Source: Firmicutes bacterium UBA1535
GTDB taxonomy: Bacteria; Bacillota; Clostridia; Tissierellales; Sedimentibacteraceae
Direction of reading: 5' to 3'
DNA: 5,123 nt
NCBI GenBank assembly: GCA_002323775.1
Contig: DCPV01000312.1
Span: 1 to 5,123, forward strand
Positions 5,088 to 5,123 of this stretch are shown here, piece by piece. Each line of letters begins with the position of its first letter. Within the stretch, counting starts at the first letter, position 1. A program made the translations under genes and the position numbers. Below the pieces are notes generated by a model, which was not told where the DNA came from, ran no database searches, and saw only the letters and a program-made list of their open reading frames with translations.

Positions 5088-5123
5088 TATAATTGCGATG
5101 ACATGCTTCTCGCCATATTATTT

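Noticed and set aside
1..5123. Mobile element, CRISPR array, tRNA, rRNA or phage attachment site
   Set aside because: No transposase or integrase coding, no regularly spaced direct repeats, no cloverleaf-like or rRNA-like stretches, and composition looks even across the window.

Overview
The window is strongly AT-rich, with tightly packed genes, consensus sigma-A-type promoters, AGGAGG-class ribosome binding sites and intrinsic terminators. Codon choice and protein types point to a low-GC Gram-positive anaerobe (Bacillota, most likely class Clostridia). That placement comes from sequence style; no marker gene is present.

Layout. (1) Positions 1-1574, minus strand: a three-gene regulator-transporter operon in the order GntR/YtrA-type repressor (1108-1485), YtrB-like ABC ATPase (181-1098), and an ABC-2-type permease that runs off the left edge (1-168). 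The genes are 9-12 nt apart, and each downstream gene's Shine-Dalgarno overlaps or abuts the preceding stop. A strong promoter (1545-1574) is followed at once by a perfect inverted repeat (1514-1534) that is the likely operator of the repressor, so the operon is probably autoregulated and induced by a cell-envelope stress or antibiotic. (2) Positions 1660-2981, minus strand: a secreted PIG-L/LmbE-type zinc de-N-acetylase with an N-terminal beta-sandwich-like region, closed by a strong terminator (1660-1701). (3) Positions 2982-3172: a divergent promoter region. (4) Positions 3173-4252, plus strand: a membrane glycosyltransferase fusing a DPM1-like GT2 domain to a GtrA domain, translated from a TTG codon. 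(5) Positions 4241-4293: a convergent terminator whose stem includes the glycosyltransferase stop codon. (6) Positions 4302-5087, minus strand: an unrecognised protein ending in an NTF2-like region. It has no ribosome binding site and an in-frame stop 10 codons upstream of its first ATG, so it may be the 3' remnant of a longer gene.

How they may work together. The common thread is the cell envelope: an antibiotic/lipid-type exporter with its sensor-repressor, an enzyme that probably loads sugar onto a polyprenyl phosphate, and an exported sugar deacetylase transcribed divergently from it. Pairing of the last two in one glycan-modification route is inference from shared promoter space. I found no mobile element, CRISPR array, tRNA or rRNA, and nothing that forces the conclusion of a wholly new system. 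The observations most worth following are the operator, the possible gene decay at the right edge, the divergent deacetylase/glycosyltransferase pair and the structured leader of the glycosyltransferase mRNA.
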